Assembly: GCA_036971715.1 (NCBI GenBank)
Contig: JAVHJL010000002.1
Span: forward strand, 1,334,501 to 1,398,500
DNA: 64,000 nucleotides
Direction of reading: 5' to 3'
Source: Arthrobotrys musiformis
Lineage: Eukaryota > Ascomycota > Orbiliomycetes > Orbiliales > Orbiliaceae
Part shown: one piece after another, positions 58,265 to 64,000 of the stretch
How the letters are laid out: every line of letters starts with the position of its first letter
Position numbering within the stretch: position 1 is the first letter of the stretch
Notes under the pieces: model-generated
Told to the model about the DNA's origin: nothing
The model's input: only the letters and a program-made list of their open reading frames with translations
Database searches by the model: none
Translations under genes and position numbers: made by a program

Positions 58265-60661
58265 ATGGGGTTGAAGAAGTTTAGTCTACAGTTGGACCCG
58301 TTGCCGGCGACTTATGCACCGTCGAATAAATGGTCGAATAAAGGTCCGAATTTCCCCACTAGCTACCCCCTAGTTCGAGTTTCTGTCAAGGGTTTTGGGC
58401 AAAATAGGGAGGGTTATGACTAACCGAATGGTAATAGATATGGACCCTGTCCCTTTGGACATGCGGACGTGGAGATGGTGGCATATTATCGGTATGTTGG
58501 CGCAGAATCCTTTGCTTGATAGATATAAAATTGTAGATTTTTATCTTTTCTAATATGAGAATATAGCATACTGGGTACGAATGGATTTTTATATCCCACT
58601 TTTAAATATTTATGCTACGCGGAAACATATCGGAAAACTAACCAGTGGTTTGCATTCAAGATATCCGATGCATTTAATGTGTACGAACTCCCCCTAAAAA
58701 AACATTTGTGCGAAATTTATACTTATAAGAATTAATTGGATTTTAGTCCAACATGGCAATTAGCTTCCGCCATGATAGCTGTTGGCCTGGGCTTCAAAGC
58801 TTCAATCGCGTATGACTTCATTTTCTTTAATTTTTACGTAATGAATTTTTTTGGTGGATCCACAGATCCATGGAATATTCGATGAAGAGTTCGAACAACG
58901 CAAATCCCGAAGCTAACTCTGTGGTTGTATATTTCGTAGAGCTATCGTGGTTGGACAGGTATGTACAAAAAAATTCTATTGGAATTAGAAATCGAGTTTG
59001 GGGATAGATTGGTTAATAAACTGGTATCCTTAGTTATTCATTTCGATACCCATGACGCTTCATGGGTATATCGGGGCGAAGTTGCATATACCGTTCCCTG
59101 TTCTAGCGAGATCGAGTTTTGGGTTCTACTTTTCGTATTTTGCGATTGTATCGAGAGTCGTTCTCGCATGCTTTTGGTAAGTACTCAAGTCAGCGCAATT
59201 TCCTACCGTGGAAATTCACTAACCAAGTATTACCGGGGTTAAAGGTTTGGGATCCAAACGACGACGGGCGGCAATTGTGTCCGCGAAATGATCAAGGCGA
59301 TATGGCCAAGCTTTGCATCGTTTCCAAATCACCTATCCGCTACCGCTGGAACTACTAGCCAGTCGATGCTGTGCTATTTTATATACTGGACCATCCAATT
59401 CCCATTCCGTAAGTTTCACTGTAAATTACAAAAAATAATTTGCCATAGGAGTTTTGGTCAACTAATTTTTTATAGTCCTTGTGCACCCTTCTAAAATTAG
59501 ATATCTATTTATCCTCAAGTCAATACTTACGCCGATTTGCGGTATAAGTTTGATGGCATGGGCTTTCCACAAAACAGGCGGAGGCCCTATCTTCTCGAAT
59601 CCGCCTACGCTGACTGGTAGTGCTGCAGCATGGCAGTGGCTTACAGGTCTAAACTCTGTTCTTGGGCAGTGGTGTAAGTTTCCCTTCAGAAAATTTTATC
59701 ATTTCTAGACTAATATCGTCTAGCAACGTTGGCCATAAACATTGGCGACTTTACTCGTTATGCCAGGGGCCCACGTGAACAATACGTTCAGCCGTTCGTC
59801 ATTCCTCTCGCCTTCACTTTCATTGCTTTCATGGGTATTTCCGTCACCTCTGCTTCCAAAATAATCTACGGAGAATACCACTGGGATCCACTCCAAATCA
59901 TCGCCCTTTGGGGGAACTCACCCGGCGAACGAGCTGCACGCTTCTGGTGCGCCTTCTCCTTCACCCTTGCGACATTAGGTACCAACATTGCTGCGAACTC
60001 CATTTCTGCCGGAAATGATTTCAACGCTTTGTTACCGAGGTATCTTAATATCAGACGGGGTAGTATTTTGTGTGCGCTTATCGGCGGGTGGGTTTTGGTC
60101 CCTTGGTATATTCTCGCCAGCGCGCCCAGATTCTTGGGTTTTGCGGGTGGGTATACTGTATTCTTGGCACCGATTGCGGGAGTCATGAGTTCGGATTTCT
60201 ATTTGGTTAAGAAGAGGAAGGTTAGCGTGCCGGCTATGTATAGGCCTGATTCGATATATAGTTATTGGCACGGTATTAACTGGAGAGCTTGTAAGTTTCC
60301 CCTCTGTTCCTACACATACACTGAACATCGCTAACATGTATAAAATCAAGTGGCCGCAATGCTCGTCGGATGTATACCCTGCTTCCCGGGTTTCCTGCAT
60401 AACATCGAGCCATCGATTGGAAATAAGAATGTCACGTATATGTTCAGTATATCGTGGTTATACGGATACTTCATCACCGCGGCTGTATACTGGGTGTTGT
60501 CGAAGTTATTCCCGGCTACGGATTCCCTGTTGGATGCGATGATTTATGATGATGATAATATTCCGGATCATGAGTCTATTGAAGGTATAGGCAGTGATGG
60601 GTCGCCGGAGAAGAGGGATGAAAAGATATCGACTCCTAAGGGGGTTGAGGCTGGGTTTTGA
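58265..60661 (+). CDS. NCS1 family nucleobase/allantoin-type permease
   Basis: A plasma-membrane purine, pyrimidine or allantoin symporter of the FUR4/DAL4 type. The model has 11 exons: join(58265..58343, 58438..58491, 58567..58574, 58661..58680, 58747..58809, 58940..58958, 59034..59176, 59245..59408, 59476..59673, 59724..60290, 60351..60661), 541 residues. Exon 3 is only 8 bases. Every junction keeps frame and rebuilds family motifs: MRTWRWWHIIAYWISDAFN, then PTWQLASAMIAVGLG, LHIPFPVLARSSFGFYFSYF, GIQTTTGGNCVREMI, AIWPSF, TIQFPFLLVHPSKIRYLF, TLAINIGDFTRYARGPREQY, LGTNIAANSISAGNDFNALL and KVSVPAMYRPDSIYSYWHGI. Twelve membrane helices are expected. The C-terminal tail is acidic. The substrate cannot be told from sequence alone. 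Confidence 0.92.
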
Positions 60662-61019
60662 GTTTAGTGGTATATGAATATATATGTTTGTAATGGGTTT
60701 TTTTCGTTCGGCTATATGGATTTGGGATTTTAGGGATATAGGATTTGTCTGTGGGATTATGAGATACACGGAATACATAGTAATTAATATTATAATTATA
60801 CGAGATACGTATCAGTATTAGATTGTATTTGAGAATACAGCGTGCAAATTCGAAAGAAACATGATATACAATCTTAGGTTCGAGGGGCAGCCATATATAT
60901 ACCCCCTCGCAAACCGTTCAATAGTTACAATCTTCATAAATTCGTCGCCCATAAAAAAGTACAACAGCCGTAACACATATAAACCCGATAATACGACCCA
61001 AGATATTTAAACATCCCAG
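60662..61019. other. Convergent 3' region between NCS1 and patatin genes
   Basis: About 360 bases, AT-rich, no gene seen. Both neighbours end here. Confidence 0.6.
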
Positions 61020-64000
61020 TTAGATGGGATATGTATAATCAGCGAAATTTAAAGCATCAGTGCCCGGAGTTCGGACTCTCTCGTACGGATCACCGATTGA
61101 ACTCTCAGCGTAAGGATATGTTTGCGATTGCCAGTGATAGCTGCTAGAGTATTTTTCCTCTTTGATTCCGTTTTCCGCACAATGATCCCTCAAAGCCTTG
61201 ATTTGTTTTAAGCCGGTTAGAATCGACGCTGTATAGAGAATATGTGTATAAGAAACTTTGGGGTTTCCTTACCTGGAAGTCCATTGGGAATCCACTGATC
61301 GTAACTAAATACGGCAGAGCCTTAAATTTGACATCGATTCGAATTGGTCCCCCCGTCGAGGTGTGCTCAAATTGAACGGGGGCGTCGAACAAGTTACTAT
61401 AGTTTCGCGGAAATTCGTGCATACCATAAACACCCCGCCCGTTGATCGCAAACCATTCCGTGAGGCCCAGAAGTCGATCGTAGGGACGTGAATCGCTAAC
61501 TCCAATCCGGCACTTTAAACTTCCGGAGATGTAAAACATTTCGTGGTCGACCTTACAAATACGGCTCACCTGGAAAAAATAGAGACTCGCTCTTAGTATA
61601 TCAGCTTGCACCGCCAATATGTTATTCGTGCACGGCCCCGCAACTGGCTCGTAAGGGTTATCGATTTGCGGTATGTACTGTGAACCAAAATCACTTCTTA
61701 GCAAGACCATGCCCGATTTAGAGACCAATTCTTCCCAAGACATATGTTGCATGTCGATATCAGAGATCTCGAGGTCATCAAACGTTGGATCGATCCAATC
61801 CCATGAAGTGTTCAGCCGGTTGCATCGCGCTAGCACGTCACCACTTTGAGAGTCACGAAAGTCGTCCCAGGCCTGTTGTCCGTCTATACTACCTAGCCAT
61901 GTACGTAGGTAACCGGCAATTTTCGCATCCAAGTTCCCTAAACCAGCTGGCTCGGGTTGCAGTGAACCGCCCGGCAGCCCAGTACCCATCGAGATCAATG
62001 AATCGGGACGAGGTTTACCCCATAGGAGTTTTGCTTCTTCGAGCGCTATGTGGACCGGGTTATTCGCTTTGAGCCCACCATCTCGAAATACTGTTCCGTC
62101 CACCAGCATCGGTGCAAAATAGGGTGGTGCTGCCGATGCACACATTGCTCTATAAACGGCAACCGTCAGACAAATGTTATTATACGGAAATTATCAGATT
62201 TGGAGATGTTCATCTCTGATCGAAAGGGCCTTTTCTGGGGGCCTTACGCTTCCCATGTCGACATTGTAGCGTCTGTATACCTTTTATCATCTCCCTCCCC
62301 GGTTTGATAATTTGCTATCAGACTGGCTTTCGACTTGACCGTGGTTGTCACGGCTACGCGGCAATGATTCTGTAACCCAAATACAATATCTTCCTGACCG
62401 TTGAAAAACCGATCCCTTATAACGTTTTTATAGGGCTCTTGAAGGTAGATCGACCCACGAAACCGGATTGTTAGTGATTGCAAACCTGGCACAAATGTTT
62501 TTGTCCCGAGCTTGTTCACGAAGCCTTTATCGCAGATCAATTTAAATTGTTCCAGACAATCTCGCGCGCAGAGATCTTGGGTACCAATTCCGAGTGCAAC
62601 AATTCCGCCTATAATTCGTCCAATGAGTATTAAATTTCCGAGGTTTTATCACCGTATCGATACACGTATGTCCGCTGATGGGCCGGTGCGTGCATGCCTG
62701 CAAGGGTATAGTTTTCAATAGAATAATCCACTCACTCATAGAGGATCCAACGATTAAATCAAAGAACTGACCAATTGGCAACCCAATCCCGATAATCTCT
62801 TCTAGGCTTATTAACCAAAATAGCTGTGCTATTGCCCGGACACCGGCTCCGTCGAGGGCTAGGATGCGTGGGTCTGCGAGTTTCGGCAGCGTCTGGATGG
62901 AGAACGGCCATTTATTGCACGGACCCTCTTCTGTACAGAGAATGCACCTTTTTAATGAAATCGTAGCCTCGGGCTCTTGACGGTATTGATCAGATACTGA
63001 ATTTTCCTTCGCACAAGAACCGCAAATTAGGTGTTGGCATGGGAGGCGATATTCGGATTTCCCAAAAAGACAGTAAAAGCAAAATTTGGGCTGTGTAAAC
63101 AGGTTCTCTTTCATCTTGGTTGTGATGCTTTCATTTTGCTTCTTCATTGAGAAGACCTCGAGCTTCCTGAGTGAATCTACGTTTTCATCGTGTTTATCGC
63201 GCACAATAGAGTACCACTTTGCGGGATTTGAGCCCGCAGCATCCTTTACTATCTGTGTTAGTTCAGAGACTTTCGTTTCGATTTCAGTCATAAACTTGTC
63301 TTCGTTGTAAATTTCAGCTGTTGCCGCCTCGAACTCTCCGGTTGCAAACGAAGCACGGATTGGAAATAAAGCGCCATGGATTGCAGGTTGATGGCCTTTG
63401 GCATGGCCGCTCCTTGTATTCACACATTTCCAGGGCGGATCCCGGTTGACATAGCTGCATGGCATGTAGTTTTCGAAAAACTCATTCAGGGCTTCTTTGC
63501 AGAGACTCCTCGTACCCTCGTGGAAGATATGCAGCTCGACAATAGCTGAGGCCACACAGGTTCCAAAATTAGTCTTCTGAAATCTTTCTAACTAGCTAGT
63601 TCGAAAGTGGAGAGTATTTGCAGTATAGAAATTTATTAGCACAAACCTTGGTTCTTGGACGACTGAGCCTTTTTAACAATAGCCGATGCTATAACAGAGG
63701 TCGCGGCTTTGAAAAGAGTTGAGAGGTCTAGGCCCGAAACGTCGGCCCTATCGACGCAGACCTTCAAAAATCTAGCAATATGGGTTTCGATTGACTTGGA
63801 TGTGAGGAGGCGGCACAATCCAAAATCGAAAGGTGTGTCGAGATTTTGGCTAATATGGGAAAATGCATAGCTCGCGATCGCTACCAACTGGTTATGGTCA
63901 AACATCGTCATGGATTTTGCCCGTACCTTCTGTACGCGCTTAGACCCAAGCTTGATACGCTCTCGCAGACGAACCACTTGGTTCAACATCGCCTCGGGAC
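61020..64000 (-). CDS. RING-like / patatin-like phospholipase protein, 5' end outside the window
   Basis: The visible model is complement(join(61020..61196, 61273..62149, 62248..62608, 62736..63545, 63647..>64000)); the N-terminus lies beyond the right edge. The first visible block is helical and unrecognised (MFDHNQLVAIASYAFSH). Then comes a Cys/His cluster of RING type: CFYCLFGKSEYRLPCQHLIC, GSC, and RCILCTEEGPC. The patatin domain follows: RILALDGAGVRAIAQLFWL (oxyanion loop), FDLIVGSSM then SGIVALGIG (nucleophile elbow), and VFRDGGLKANNPVHIAL with the catalytic Asp in DGG. The elbow reads GSSMS, whereas the family has GxSxG. The last intron (GTAAGG to ATCAAG with CTAAC branch) gives a tail ending FADYTYPI; without it the frame would stop at 61144. 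Likely a lipid acyl hydrolase, perhaps in defence or incompatibility, which is inference. Confidence 0.82.

Overview
The window looks like nuclear DNA of a filamentous ascomycete (Pezizomycotina). Most genes are cut by introns of about 50 to 130 bases with GTA/GTG donors, CTRAC-like branch sites and short acceptors. The gene set is also typical: an AA9 polysaccharide monooxygenase with a CBM1 tail, glycogen debranching enzyme, GPD1, SDH2, CYT1, an NCS1 permease and fungal patatin and ankyrin proteins. I cannot fix the class or genus from sequence alone. Exon joins were read by eye, using donor/acceptor/branch consensus and reading-frame continuity, and are given in each entry.

Layout, left to right. 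0.4-6.1 kb: CYT1, an acidic orphan, and a broken orphan gene with a 12-G tract and a gag-like tail. 6.3-12.2 kb: ribosome-biogenesis SLX9 (-), a 986-residue GTPase/ankyrin/ZZ-finger protein (+), and a POA1-type macrodomain protein (-). 12.9-22.4 kb: glycogen debranching enzyme (-), a WD40-cyclophilin (-), and, divergent from it, a DUF1917-like protein. 23.9-30.4 kb: GPD1 and two unrecognised genes separated by a long pyrimidine tract. 31.2-36.5 kb: D-arabinose dehydrogenase (ARA2 type) facing an L-fuconate dehydratase-type enolase-superfamily enzyme, then a Rho-like small GTPase that has lost its DxxG motif. 37.3-44.0 kb: one large charged orphan (two long reading frames joined by one intron) and a membrane-anchored double-psi beta-barrel protein. 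45.9-47.2 kb: AA9-CBM1. 51.3-55.5 kb: a BTB protein and SDH2. 58.2-64 kb: an NCS1 nucleobase/allantoin-type permease with an 8-base microexon, and a RING-like/patatin phospholipase gene that runs off the right edge.

Housekeeping genes dominate. CYT1 and SDH2 (respiratory complexes III and II) both have CCAAT boxes upstream, which fits control by the HAP complex. GPD1 and debranching enzyme are carbon-reserve and osmolyte functions. ARA2 and the dehydratase form a convergent sugar-oxidation pair. The more unusual material is the GTPase-ankyrin-ZZ protein, the G3-less Rho-like protein, the patatin gene with an altered nucleophile elbow, the NCS1 microexon, and the frameshifted gag-tailed orphan. 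I found no convincing tRNA, rRNA, CRISPR or intact transposon.
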